DNA of 64,000 bases from positions 112,679-176,678 of the forward strand of contig MNCI01003795.1 in NCBI GenBank assembly GCA_015680685.1, in the 5' to 3' direction. A program made the position numbers and the translations under genes. The notes beneath the pieces were generated by a model. The model did no database searches. It was given only the letters and a program-made list of their open reading frames with translations, and was not told the origin of the DNA. The DNA comes from Gnetum montanum (Eukaryota; Streptophyta; Gnetopsida; Gnetales; Gnetaceae). Shown here in pieces: positions 1 to 11,221 of the stretch (positions within the stretch are counted from its first letter, which is position 1; the number at the start of each line of letters is the position of its first letter).

Positions 1-1744
1 TCAAGTGGTGCCTCCTCCTCGTTCTCATAGAATTGAACCTTACTCTTACAAATGGAGGGGTCTTTATTGTACTCTTTTGCAGTTTCCCATTTTTTTAGCT
101 CCTCTTCCTCCTTGACCAATTGCCTATAAGCCTTTGAATCTGATGGGCCCTTAGCTCAAAAATTCTCCCTTTGGCATAGACCCCAACGGTTCTCCTTGTT
201 TTAGTTCTAAGCCCATCTATGATATGGTGAAGCTGATCTCGTTAGGAATATCCATGGCCTAGGCATCGATGCAACAAAGAGTAGTGCCTACCCATGACCA
301 CATCCAAGGACTCATGAGTGCCTTGTTTCCCACCTTGGATTTGCCTCTATAGATTGGGCACTCTGGAGTACATTTAGTATTTATCATTGAACAGCTTTAG
401 CATCATATTCCATTATCAAAAGATCCTGATTCTAAGGACCAATACCAACTTTTTGCTTCCTTTATGAATGTCCCTGGGAATAGTTTCAACTTTTGCCATT
501 CATTTTTTGCAAATGATTTTTTGGATCTGAGTTATATCCCCCCTCAAACTTGGGAATATTGTTCATATCTAGTTGTTTGATGCAACTATCCTTTAAGTAC
601 CTAGTGGGAATTCTAATAGCCTCTAAAATGATCAACATATTTCTTGTAACTAGCATAGGCTCATTGTAGTCATAATGGTCTCTATGGCCCATGTCATGGC
701 CATGATGCCTATGATGAGTCCTATTGTGCCTTCATTCTCTTTGATATTCTTTCCTTTGCTATTTTTCAAGCCCTTGGTCCTGTTATCTTGATCAGATCTA
801 TGATCATCCCTATTGCATCATTCATCTTCATCATGATCTCTATTGTTCTTTCCATGGTCCTAGCCTCTGCTTCTCCTGTCGAAGTTGGAGGAGGAAGATG
901 ACGAGGATGATGATGAAGGAAAAGAGGAAGGAGAATCAGCACTAGAATGATACATGCTACCTCCTCTTCTCTGGTCCCTACCTCGATCACTATATTTATC
1001 TTTCTCATGGTGCTTGTCATTTTTCTTACTTTTGGATGATTGGTTGTGGCTACTAGCTTTGGAGGCCCCCTAGTCTTGACATCCATTCTTCTTGTCATCA
1101 AGATTATTCACAATTAATTACAACCATTGGTTAAGGGTCTTCCCATCAAAGAAATGGGGAGAATCAATGTATTAGGAATGGCCTAAAAAGAAGTCCTCAC
1201 CCTCTTTGTGTGGTTGCAAAAATAAGTGGGTAGGAAATGTTTTGTCGTTTCCTCATATTAAGCTTTCATTTGCCAATCTTTCTTTCATTGGGCCTTTGTG
1301 GGATGATAATCCTAATAAAGGTGACCTTGGACCTCATACTTGGCATTAAGTCTAGCAATGTTGAACTTGATGAGATTGTTTAGTAGCATCATAGGAACGA
1401 ATTGGTCAAGAGGTAACACAATGTTGCCTTTCATGTCCCTCCATCATAGCTACTTGTCTTAATGCAAGATGAAGGTAAAATCTAGAGTGTAAGGATCCAG
1501 ATGGATGTTGACAACCTAGAACTGTTGGAACACTTGCACATTTGGACCTTCTTACCTTTGATTGGATTCACCAATGAGTGGCAATGGAGATTCTTCCTTG
1601 CAAGAAGAAGCCATATCAATGATTACTCAAAAAATGAGTGTGCTTTTTATCTTTTACTATTTAATGATTTAGCATTAGTTACCCCTTCAACATCTTTAGA
1701 TGATTTCACTATCTTTATTATCTAGTGTACTTTGCTACACTAAG
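1..1744 (-). pseudogene. Decayed gag region of LTR element 1 (partial, runs off the left edge)
   Basis: On the minus strand, three stretches resemble the gag of the better preserved elements to the right. The segment at about 692-486 aligns with the gag N-terminal part (a KFEGGY...DP..HLQ stretch where the neighbour has KFSGGYDLDPQQHLQ). About 420-120 aligns with the gag core (HHIIDGLRTKTRRTVGVYAK against YHIINGLRNETRETLGMYAQ). About 1150-760 reads as a Ser/Lys-rich, probably disordered segment. Several stop codons and frame changes break it, and it is clearly older than copies 2 and 3. It lies directly downstream, in element sense, of a primer binding site and LTR. Gag would form the particle that packages element RNA. 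The homology is seen; the family assignment is inferred. Confidence 0.6.
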
Positions 1745-1762
1745 TCCTCGACAACAACGTCA
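1745..1762 (-). other. Primer binding site of element 1 (tRNA-Asp type, degraded)
   Basis: The + strand reads TCCTCGACAACAACGTCA, matching the 3' end of plant tRNA-Asp (TCCCCGGCAACGGCGCCA) with changes mostly of C-to-T or G-to-A type. It sits one base from the LTR edge starting TGATGAG. Better copies occur at 8104-8121 and 14706-14723, which is why this degraded one is believable. Confidence 0.6.
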
Positions 1763-1763
1763 A

Positions 1764-2400
1764 TGATGAGCAACAAGTAGTTCCTCTACCTAATCATACG
1801 AATCATAGGCGTTCACCAATGATCTAGTCAAATTCTATGGACTTAGCCCCTAAATGCACTGATGGAAAAAGATGGTGTCTTAGAGACATGATCATTCTAT
1901 TTTTAGCTTTACTTGTGTAAGTTCAAGTGTGTGGTTAAGTGTAAGCCAAGGCACATGATATTTATTTATATCTTATATATTTATTTCATTTAATCTAAGT
2001 GTAAAATAAGGAGTATTAGTTAAAAGGTAACTATTGAACTATATAATGCCTTAATCTAGCTAGTCGAACATAAGCATTTGGGCCCACCTACCATGCACAT
2101 CTTGAACTCATTATAAATGCTACTAGGTTACCAGGTGTTATGCTACTAGGCAAACCAAGTGATAACACCACTACGATTACCAAGCATTAACAGTATGTTC
2201 AAGGTGGTTACACTTATGTGTTATTATTAAATGTATTAATTAACTAAGGACATGAATGTAAAATGCATAAGTAATAAAGTACATGAAATGAAGCATTAAT
2301 CTATTCTTAAGCATTACAAGGAATTCCAAGAAGCACATCTTTATTGCCCAACCATACAAATCACAAGTGTGTACATACAAATGGCTATTGTTCTCGATAG
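1764..2400 (-). repeat. LTR 1 (divergent), 5' LTR of element 1 and 3' LTR of element 2
   Basis: It begins TGATGAG just past the PBS, as do the LTRs at 8123 and 14725, and shares with them blocks such as 'gctactaggttaccag' and the 'tttattgcccaaccatacaaatcacaagtgt' type region, spread over roughly 600 bp. Identity to the others is low, so this is an old copy. The right edge is set only by the start of the envelope-like reading frame at about 2400 and may be off by some tens of bases. Confidence 0.55.
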
Positions 2401-3905
2401 TCAAATATGATGTTGTTGGTCATTGTTTTCCCAATCATTACTTGTATTAATTTCATCCACATCCTCATGCTCCATAGGAGTCATTGAGGGACTGGCCAAA
2501 GTTTGAGCATCTTGTGCTCCTGTGAAATCTGCCAGTGACACAACAGGGACGTTGAAAGATTCCTTGATGTGGTCCATGACCACCTCTGCAACTATGGCCC
2601 CTTCACCTGTTTCTAGTTGCACTTGAAAGGATGCAGCGTTCCGTGAAATCTATTGTAATCAATAAATCTCCTCTCCTCCTATTTGAATGGACACCTCACC
2701 TCATGCACGATCTATAGAGATAATGGATCATACGGTATCATCAATAACGCGGAAGAGATTTGCATCATCATAACCTCCCCAACTAACCATCTCAGCGATG
2801 GCCTTGAGATGGCTCATCGACGATCAATAGTCCTACAACGGTGGTGATAGGTGGTCTCGCTAGCTCGTGCTAGGCCCTGCTTCTTGTTGTTGACTGGGTC
2901 TCGTGGTTGGAGGTTGGCTGGGCCTTGCAAGTTGAGTTGCAGTGGGCCTCACCGTCTGTTCTTGTTCTAGCCCTAACATCTCACCAACAATTTTCCTTGC
3001 AGCTGGTGGCTTTAGCAGTTCAGCGTATGAAGCATTTTGGGCTTTCCTGAGGATATCATTGGTGTATCCTCGAATACCAGCATGCTTGCATAGCTTCCTG
3101 ATGAGACAAGGGAAGGGCAACACAAACTTCCCTGTCTTACATTCCTCAAACCTCCTTAGGATCTCCATGAAATATAGATGAGGCAAGTTAGCATTAACCT
3201 TTCCCATCAATATCACACATCCTCTTGCCACATATGTTGAAATTTTGTTCAACCCTTTTATGGGAATGTATGATAAGTTCCAATTTTAAAGTAGATTTTC
3301 TCTTCCAACGTCAACTCTCCATAGGTCTTGTCTTCTTTACCGTACGCCCTGTCTAACTAAACCTTTCATGCATCAACATCAGAGTGAGTGGACAGACGAG
3401 CAACCATTGGCCCTGTATTCGAAAGGTTTAATACTTCCAAAATGACTTGGACAAAGAAATCAATAGATACACCACAAATGTTAACAGTGGTGCCTTCTTC
3501 TTTATTGTGCCAGAATTGTTACGTTTCTCCTAAGTACTAGGCACTACTTTTAGAGAAGATAGGTCATAATGGGGACCCTTTGAGGTGGTCCCTAATGGCC
3601 TTAAGATCAAATTCTGTGAAAGGTCCAAAGTTTAATTCCACGATCACAGTAGCTGATGTGGACTTTTCATGGATGGCCTAGACACACTTCGAGGGCAACG
3701 TGAGGTGTCATCCCTATTCAGGCACTGCAGTAGCACCTCCTTCTACTTGTCTTGATTGCATAGTGGTAGGGTCTTCTTCATGGATACTGAACGTTTGCTC
3801 CTCTTACTCTGCGTGTTGTTCGGTAGGCATTTTTCCTCTACCTCTCCTGGGTTGCTTAAACACACCTTGAGTAAAACCTTCTTGTTGTGCACGCTTTGGG
3901 ACCAT
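2401..3905 (-). pseudogene. Envelope-like / plant transposon protein ORF of element 2, broken
   Basis: Reading starts at the ATG complementary to 3903-3905 with MVPKRAQQEG, followed by a basic, possibly nuclear-targeting KKP-type stretch. A middle segment (about 3640-3260) and the best preserved block (3252-2860) follow. That block has the pattern ARGCVILMGKVNANLPHLYF...LPFPCLIRKLCK.AGI, the layout I associate with the ORF placed after pol in Athila-type plant elements (called envelope-like or 'putative plant transposon protein'). The tail (2622-2401) is acidic. Stops and frame changes interrupt it. Copy 3 (8926-10701) is collinear, offset by about 6.8 kb. Molecular function is unknown; the family link is from memory of the pattern only. 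Confidence 0.6.
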
Positions 3906-5835
3906 CTACAATCACACGAGGCCAATCATTAGTAAGGTTGCTTACGAAAGTTAAATTATACCTTACTTCCTACCTTAATGAGTTAATTCTAATTCTGTGT
4001 GATTTTAATGTTAAGAGTGTTTTATGGAAATGACTCCAAAGATTTAAATATTGGTCCACTTTGCTTAGGTGGTTTCAAAATTTTAATTTCCCGATATAGG
4101 TAAGGAGATGAAATTGTTTTTTGGCACATGTTTATTATTATTTTTATAACTAATTACCCTTGATAGTGTCCTTTGGGCAATGATAAATTTCAAACAAATT
4201 AAGTGTAATTTGGTGTGTACCCCTCCCCCACAACTAAGCTGAACACTTCGGGTTCAAGTAAGTTTAGACAAAATGAAAATCAGAGCACCAGCGACAAAGT
4301 TATGATTACTGAAGCAAGAGGTGCGCAATCGCAAGTTGTAGAAAGAAATTTGAAAAACTTCCCCCCGTGAACAGTTACAAATGATGTTGATAGACGCGGG
4401 GGTCCACGTATATATATATTTTTAGGACGCAATATTGCGTACCCGCTAGCGGGGACCCGATATCCCGTCGGACGCGATATCGCGTACCCGATATCACGTC
4501 CTATCCAAAATAGGGCACTTGAGAAAATTACCAAAATTTTTTTTTAAGATTTTCAAAATTCTAAGGTATAAACTAAGGACATATAGATCAATATAAAGGG
4601 GTCCAGGGTAATACAACTAATCCTGAAGGCACAAAGATTAGAATAGTGTATGATGATGTGTTGGTAATACTTAAAGGGTATTGGATGATGTGTGGATGAT
4701 GTGTTATAAGTGCAATTACAAAAGTCATGCAAGTGGGTCCTCCCCAATGCAGGTTCCAACCTATAGTGCCCTTGCATAACCACACCTTAAAATGTCTATA
4801 GGCACTAGAAGGGTTAAATACAATCAACACTAGTTTCACAAAACACACACATGTAAATATCACCATGATGAGAGGTGAATTCCATGCTACCTGAGTCATA
4901 AGCCACAATTATACGAACAGCGAGGTGAGGTGAATTGTAGAAGGGATTGCAGAGATCATGACATGAGGTAACGAACTCAGGGCACAATGAATCTTGTGTG
5001 TAGGGCATGATTAATGTGTCATTAACTTGTCACTCCAAAATCAGGACCAAGTCCATTTCCTAATCAGTGACATCGCATTGCTTCATCCAATGATGGATAG
5101 CCATAACAGCACCATGACAACAAGGCATACGATCACTTGGTGTTTCATACAAGGGAGGAGTGATTTTTTCTTTGCTTTACAACACTTTGAACTTGTTCTT
5201 TTCTTTTTTTTTCTTTTTGTGTGGCTACTTTGGCATACTTTTCTTGCTCTTCTTCTCTCTCTCTTTTTTTTTATGCTTAATCCAGAGAAGCCACCTACCT
5301 TCAGGCATGGGTGCATGTCTTTCTAGTGGGGCCCCTTAGAATAGCATTATTTTCTTTCCTTGATTGAGTTCTTTTTTAGTACTCTTACTCCCATTTTTGA
5401 TTAGATCTACAAGGATCTTAGTACAACCAAGCTGCATGATAATTCCCATAGATGTCACCAAAGAGAATTGACAAGTCCCCTTGATGTCACACCCTGGTCA
5501 TTCCCTCTTGGTCCATCCTTCTTCACTCTAGGTATAATAACACAAGGTTACTTTAAGTTTTAATAATTAAGAATATCATTGTACCCAGGGTAGAACCTCT
5601 TATTAACAAAATGGATGGATGGATGTTGTGGGCTTGCTATTAAAATAATTAGTCATCTGAGACTTAATAGCATAGGACAACACCTCAACCAACGAGTCAC
5701 ATGAGTGTTTTATTTGTAGATGAGATTACTTACAAAAATATAAAAAGACAAAAAGACAACAAGTTGAAAAGTGAAAAACTGAAAAAAAAAATTTCAAAAT
5801 TAAAGAAATGAAAAATATTTATTAATCTTGCTTGT
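3906..5835 (-). other. Internal non-coding stretch of element 2 (pol missing)
   Basis: It lies between gag and the envelope-like ORF, where an Athila-type element would carry pol. I find no protease, RT, RNase H or integrase motif in any frame. It contains the palindrome array at 4427-4485, a G-rich purine tract on the minus strand around 4220-4230, T-rich and CT-rich runs at about 5200-5270, and a C homopolymer at 5854-5863 just beyond its edge. The same stretch is present in element 3 at 10702-12775, so the pol loss predates their duplication. Confidence 0.6.
4427..4500. repeat. CpG-rich palindrome array in element 2
   Basis: Three perfect palindromes follow one another: ACGCAATATTGCGT (4427-4440), CCCGCTAGCGGG (4442-4453) and ACGCGATATCGCGT (4472-4485), with CCCGATATC variants between and after. 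On the minus strand they are followed at once by a TATATATATA run (about 4410-4420). The CpG density contrasts with the AT-rich surroundings. Confidence 0.85.
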
Positions 5836-7987
5836 TATTAGAATGGGGGATATCCCCCCCCCCATAACTAAACGATTGAGCATGGCTAGGATTAATAAAT
5901 GAAGAATTTGGATCCTTGCATGTTGGAAATGTTGGGACTCGATCATACTTACCTCATTGGGGTTCACACACTTGATTATAGTAAGCATAGTAGGGCAATT
6001 CATAAGATGTAGCTAATTGATAAGTGGTTGACCCGCTATGGCACCCTTAATCATAAGATGGTATGCAAGGATCGATCTGTCTCTCTCGGTGGCTATATTC
6101 ATTAGGTCGTACGATTGTTGGAGTATTGGTTGGTGGCCTAGAGAAGGTAACATGAGGCATTGGGTTTGAGGAGGGAGCTACACCACAGTGTTGGACTTGT
6201 GCTGGGTTGGAAGGTGTAGTGGGCCCAAAAGTGTGTTGTCCCTTCTTATGGTCATGTCTAAAAAAGGGACACCTATGATGTTGTGGAGGATTCCCACTAC
6301 TATTGACAGTAGTAGCACAAGTAACATTCATGGGTTGTTGCTATGGTGCAAAACTTTCTAGAACACTTGGTGGCGATGTAGAAGGAGGTGAAGGATGAGA
6401 ATTTTGAAATTGAGGAGAAATGTAAGGTACCCAAGGTGGTGGCTATGTTGGAGAGCACATGGGTTGATAGTATTGAGGAGAATAATAATAGTGTGATGAG
6501 ATAGAGGATGTTGTTGGTGGCAATGTAGAAGGAGGTGAAGGATGAGAATTTTGAAATTGAGGAGAAATGTAAGGTACCCAAGGTGGTGGTTGTGTTGGAG
6601 AGCACATGGGTTGATAGTATTGAGGAGAATAATAATAGTGTGATGAGATAGAGGATGTTGCCCTAGTTGGAGAAATAGGATGTTAAACTTGATAAGCACT
6701 TAGGTTTGGATGGTATGAAGGGTGCGACCAATTCAAGGGTGGCCTCCCCCACAACTGGGATTGTTGCCACTATGATTGAACACAATATCTCTGTATGAAC
6801 TCTGGGTGCAACACTCTTCCCTAATGCTCCTGTAAATGTGAAAAGATTGGACATTGGTCCTTGGGTTGATCGTATAGGCAAATGTTGCATTGATACGTAT
6901 GATTGGTGGTTAAGTTCTTATTCTCTTCTACCCTTCTTTTCGATTTCCTAAAGGTGTTTTATCCTACTTCTTGGTTCATCATAACTCTATTCCCAATAAT
7001 GTTGGCATATTCTCCACATTTTTTATGCATCCATTCCATCATCTTATTGATCTTTGCCTCAATTTCATCCAATGATTGTAGTACTGGAAAAGATGGTTCC
7101 ACCTCCTTGAGGTGAGTTCATCTCTCCTCTTCATAATCATGGGTCCTTGTTGATTTAAGGTTTTGGACCTGTTGAGAGTTTTCAACATTCTCCCACTTAA
7201 CCATTTCTCCTTCTTCTTTTGGTACCCACTTGATAAGCTCTTGGAGTTGATGGGTTCATAGTTCATATAGTTGACCTTGGGCGTACATCCCTAGGGTCTC
7301 CCTTGTTTCATTACGAAGCCCATTTATGATATGGTACATTAGCCTCTCCTTGGGGAACTCATTGCCTAGGCAGTTATTTAACAATGCATAATATCTTTCT
7401 AAGGCCATGTCCAAGGGTTCATGTTGCTCTTGTTTCCACTCTTGGATTTGTCTCCTCAAGGCTAACACTCTCACATAAGTTTGATATCTTTTGTTGAAGA
7501 GTTCTACCATTGTTGGCCAACATCAAATTGAATTTGGTTTTAAGGACCTATACCATACTTTTGCTTGGCCAACAAGTGTCATAGGTAAGAGCTTAAGTTT
7601 CTTCCATCCATTATCAATGTTGTTCCATGCACAGGCATCATAGAAGGCTTGTAAATGTTGTTGTGGATCTAAATCGTAGCCTCCTGAAAACTTAAGAAAG
7701 TTGTTTAAGTCAATCTTGGGTAGACGACTTTCCTTGAGATGCCTGTGAGATATTCGAACAGCCTCTTGTATCTGCGTTAGGCTCATAGTGGCTAGTAGGG
7801 GTTCATCGTCACTAGGTAGGTTATGCATTCATGAGTTGGGACGATGTTGTCTTTGGTTATGTTTATAGGAAACCCCTACATTAGATTGGGTACTCCAAAC
7901 TTCATCTTCATCATCGTATAATTCGTTGGTTCTCCAATGAATGGCCTTACTGGTTGTTACATTATCATAGTCTTGTGAGAGAGACAT
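5836..7987 (-). pseudogene. gag of LTR element 2, broken by stops
   Basis: On the minus strand the frame opens with MSLSQDYDN at 7987 and runs through a conserved gag core: FLKFSGGYDLDPQQHLQAF, KLLPMTLVGQAKVWYRSLKP, then FNKRYQ...LRRQIQEWKQ and YHIINGLRNETRETLGMYA (7828-7256). A degenerate Cys-His knuckle lies near 6890, then a Pro/Tyr/Ser-rich region (6665-6340) and a QPMNVTCAT...PPQHHRCPFF tail. In-frame TGA codons at 7829-7831, after RSLKPNSI (about 7523) and near 7256, and a TAG just before the QQPMNVT segment, interrupt an otherwise single frame. Pattern and length of roughly 700 residues fit a retrotransposon Gag. It follows the PBS at 8104 by about 115 bp. The broken frame suggests it is dead. 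Confidence 0.8.
6372..6665 (-). repeat. 147-bp tandem duplication inside gag of element 2
   Basis: The block beginning 'ggcgatgtagaaggagg' at 6372 recurs from 6519 almost unchanged. The period is 147 bp, exactly 49 codons, so the Pro/Tyr/Ser-rich Gag segment (SSISSHYYYSPQYYQPM) was doubled without a frame change. Element 3 has a single unit at the matching place (about 13310-13450). Confidence 0.9.
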
Positions 7988-8103
7988 GGTGTGTGAATTT
8001 GTGTGTGATTTAATTGAAATTAATTCTTTTCTAAAAGATGTATCATGAATACTTTGTTACAGTGACCTTGTATGATGTAACTGATCCAAAAGAACTAGCA
8101 CTG

Positions 8104-8121
8104 TCCTTGGCAACGGCGCCA
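8104..8121 (-). other. Primer binding site of element 2 (tRNA-Asp)
   Basis: The + strand TCCTTGGCAACGGCGCCA matches the 3' end of plant tRNA-Asp at 16 of 18 positions. On the minus strand it is TGGCGCCGTTGCCAAGGA, the usual PBS of Athila-type Ty3/gypsy elements. One base separates it from the LTR start at 8123. It fixes both the direction (minus) and the LTR boundary. Confidence 0.88.
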
Positions 8122-8122
8122 A

Positions 8123-8925
8123 TGATGAGTGGTGAGGTACCCCTACACTCAACCATACAAATACGAGCTTTTCACGCACAATCTGGTTGAACTCCGTAGA
8201 CGAGCTAGTTATGGTATCCAGATAGTTACTTGTTGATCGTAGTTCGCTATCTTCCCACCTGGACTTGTATTTACTTTTTCACGTATGGTTTAGTCCAGAG
8301 TGAGGTGTATGATGTGTTCCTACACTAATGCTACTCCTGAAGGTAATGGGAAATAACTTTAACTAAGCTAGGAGGAAAAGGGAGAGAGGAAGCTAAGCTA
8401 AGAGGAGATAGGGGACAAGAGTCTAAACTAGCCTAAGTGGGATGAGCATCCGTTCCTGAATCATCCATACACATCTTGGACCTCGTGCACGACTACTACT
8501 GGGATTACCAAGTGCAGATCCTAGTTACGCTACTGGGTTACCAAGTAGTCACACTTAAATGCTCGTGATTAAGTCATACTCATTTCGCGTTTAAGGAGTT
8601 TAGGGTAAAGAGATGTTAACTACAACAGTAATAAATAACAATAACAATTAAATAATTAAACTAATTGGATGTTGCAATGATGAAGTAATCTTGAGCTTTA
8701 TTTCCAGTCATGTGCGTGTCCAAGTACATCACACTCGAATAAAGGATGCCATACAATTACAATCATCACATTGTAAGCATGCACTGAGAGAGAGGGTTGA
8801 GAGAAAAATGACAAAAAGATCTTACACTAAACTGACTCTCTAAAAATTGACAAAAAGACTCCTTTCCTATGTGCCTTCATGTGTATTTATAGGCTCACAC
8901 AAGAACCATGATATTGCATATTCGG
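8123..8925 (-). repeat. LTR 2, shared by elements 2 and 3
   Basis: It starts TGATGAGTGGTGAGG next to the PBS and is collinear with LTR 3 (14725 onward) at high identity up to the 'aggctcacac.ggaacca..atat.gcatat' block at about 8925, where the two diverge. It serves as 5' LTR of element 2 and lies where the 3' LTR of element 3 should be, the signature of a tandem array sharing LTRs. Its U3 side looks cut short: only about 35 bases lie beyond the TATA box, and the break falls inside the palindrome remnant. A purine-rich stretch (minus strand, about 8927-8945) could be the polypurine tract. Confidence 0.75.
8884..8891 (-). promoter_or_regulatory. TATA box of LTR 2
   Basis: The minus strand reads TATAAATA inside GAGCCTATAAATACAC; the same octamer and flanks occur in LTR 3 at 15485-15492. 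This is the expected start region for the element transcript, which would run toward lower coordinates. Confidence 0.65.
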
Positions 8926-10701
8926 CCTTCTCTTTTTCCTCTACCACCTTTTCATTTTCCGTCAGCAATTTGTTGAGTTGGTCTATCCTAAAGGTGTCCA
9001 GCTGATCCATGGGAATGAATTGAGAGGGATCCTGCTCCACTACTTGTAGGGTTACGAGCCTTTCTTGTAGTCTTGTAACTTCTACTTCTATGTGCTCGAC
9101 CCTCATCTCTGTCATGACCAACTTTCCCTTAGTGGAGATGAGGTTTGATTGTACTACCATAACATCTTGTGGGATGTCAAATAAGGATGTCATCACCTAT
9201 CCTGTTTGCAGTAGTCGATCAAGCACATCCTCATGCTCCACAGGAGTCATTGAGGGACCGACCAAAGTTTGAGCATCTCATGCTCCTATGAAATCTGCTG
9301 GTGGCACAACAGGGACGTTGAAAGATTCCTTGATGTGGTCCGTGACCACCTTTGCAGCTCCAGCTACATCCTGGTGCTGCATGACCACCACTATGGCCCC
9401 TTCACCTATTTCTAGTTGCACTTGAAAGGATGCAGCGTTCCCTGAAATCTGTTGTGACCAATAACTCTCCTCTCCCCCTATTTGAATGGACATCTTGCCC
9501 CATGCACGATCTATAGAGATTGTTGGTCGTACGGTATCATCGATGATGTGGAAGAGATTTGCATCATCACGACTTCCTCAACTAACTATCTCAACGATGA
9601 CCCTAAGATGGCTCATCAATGATTAATAGTCCTATAGTGGTAGTGGCGATTGGTCTCATTGGCTCATGCTAGGCCCTGCTTCTTATTGTTGACTGGGTCC
9701 CATGGTTGGAGGTTGGTTGGGCCCTGCAAGTTGTGTTGCAGTGGGTCTCACCGTCTATTTTTGTTTTGGCCCCAACATCTCACCAACAATTTTCCTTACC
9801 GCTGGTGGCTTTAGCAGTTCAGTGTATGAAGCATTTTGGGCTTTCCTGAGGATATCATTGGTGTATCCTTGAACACCAATACGCTTGCATAGCTTCCTAA
9901 TGAGACAAGGGAAGGGCAACGCAAACTTCCCTATCTTACGTTCCTCAAACCTCCTTAGGATCTCCATGAAATATAGATGAGGCAAGTTAGCATTAACCTT
10001 TCCCATCAATATCGGACATCCTCTTATTGCATATGTTAAAATTCTGTTCATTTTGTGGGGAAGGTGTGATAAGTTCCAATTTTAAAGTAGATTTTCTCTT
10101 CCAACGTCAACTCTCCATAGGTCTTGTCTTCTTTACCGTACGCCCTGTCTAACCAAACCTTTCGCACATCAGCATCAGAGTAGGTGGATAGATGAGCAAT
10201 CTTTGGCCCTGTATTCAAAAGGTTTAATACTTTCGAAATGGCTTGGACAGAGAAATCAATAGATACACCAAAAATGTTAACTGTGGTGCCTTCTTCTTTA
10301 TTATGCTAGAATTGGTACGTTTCTCCTAAGTACCAAGCACTGCTTTTAGAGAGGATAGGCCATAATAGGGACCCTTTGAGGTGGTCCCTAATGGCCTTAG
10401 GAGTGAATTCTATGAAAGGTCCAAAGTTCAATTCCACGATCACGGTAGCTGATGTGGACTTTTCACGGATGGCCTGGACACACTTCGAGGGCAACGTGAG
10501 GTGTCATCCCTGTTTAGGCATTGTAGCAGCTCCTCCTTTTTCCTATCTTGATTGCACAGTGGTAGGGCCTTCTTGATGGATACTAAACAATTGCTCCTCC
10601 TGCTCTCCATGTTGTTTGACAGGCATCTGTCCTCTACCTTTCCTAGGTTTCTTAAATACACCTTGAGCGGGACCTTCTTGTTGTGCACGCTTTGGGGCCA
10701 T
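8926..10701 (-). pseudogene. Envelope-like / plant transposon protein ORF of element 3, broken
   Basis: This is collinear with the ORF of element 2. The frame opens with MAPKRAQQEGPAQGVFKKP at 10701, where the basic KKPRKGRG stretch may be a nuclear localisation signal. It passes through CVQAIREKSTSATVIVELNF and FSVQAISKVLNLL to the preserved block at 10051-9755 (IRGCPILMGKVNANLPHLYF ... KIGKFALPFPCLIRKLCK). It closes with a Glu/Lys/Gln-rich, coiled-coil-like tail (9196-8930: VEVTRLQERLVTLQVVEQ) that runs on into the LTR. Several stops and frame changes break it. The 3' part differs from copy 2 below about 9224, so one copy was rearranged there. Function is unknown. Confidence 0.6.
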
Positions 10702-11221
10702 CTGCAATCACACAGGGCCAATCATTAGTAAGGTTGCTTACCAAAGTTAAATTATACCTTACTTCCTACCTTAACGAGTTAATTCTAATTCTGTGTGATT
10801 TTAAAGTTAAGAGTGTTTTATGGAAATACCTTCAAAGATTTTAATATTGGTCCACTTTGCTTAGGTGGTTTCATAATTTTAATTTCCCGATATAGGTAAG
10901 GAGATGAAATTGTTTTTTGGCACATGTTTATTATTATTATTATAACTAATTACCCTTGATAGTGTCCTTTGGGCAATGATGAATTTTGAAAAAATTATGC
11001 ACAATTCGATGTGTACCCCTCCCCCACAACTAAGCTGAACACTTCAGGTTCAAGTAGGTTCAGACGAAATGAAAATCAAAGCACCAACAAGCGAGTTATG
11101 ATTATTGAAGCAAGAGGTGCGCAATCGCAAGTTGTAGAAAGAAATTTGAAAAAATTCCCCCGCATGAACAGTTACAAATGATGTTGATAGGTGCAAGGGG
11201 TCCACATGTATATATATTTTT

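Noticed and set aside
766-1101. 111-codon Met/Arg-rich minus-strand frame as a separate gene
   Set aside because: A neighbouring frame reads as a Ser/Lys-rich gag segment after a FDGKTLNQWL stretch; the Met/Arg frame looks like a shadow of it.
4205-4235. Minus-strand GTGGGGGAGGGG as a polypurine tract with an LTR beside it
   Set aside because: No TG start or repeated LTR follows; the supported LTRs lie at 1764 and 8123. It could be a central purine tract, which I cannot show.
4588-5008. Overlapping minus-strand open frames present in both elements 2 and 3 (also 11558-11906)
   Set aside because: They persist because the two copies are nearly identical; they overlap each other in different frames and show no motif or codon bias.
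6300-6699. Two long minus-strand frames rich in Leu/His or Ser/Thr through the 147-bp duplication
   Set aside because: The Pro/Tyr-rich third frame joins the gag frame on both sides; the others are shadows made long by the repeat.
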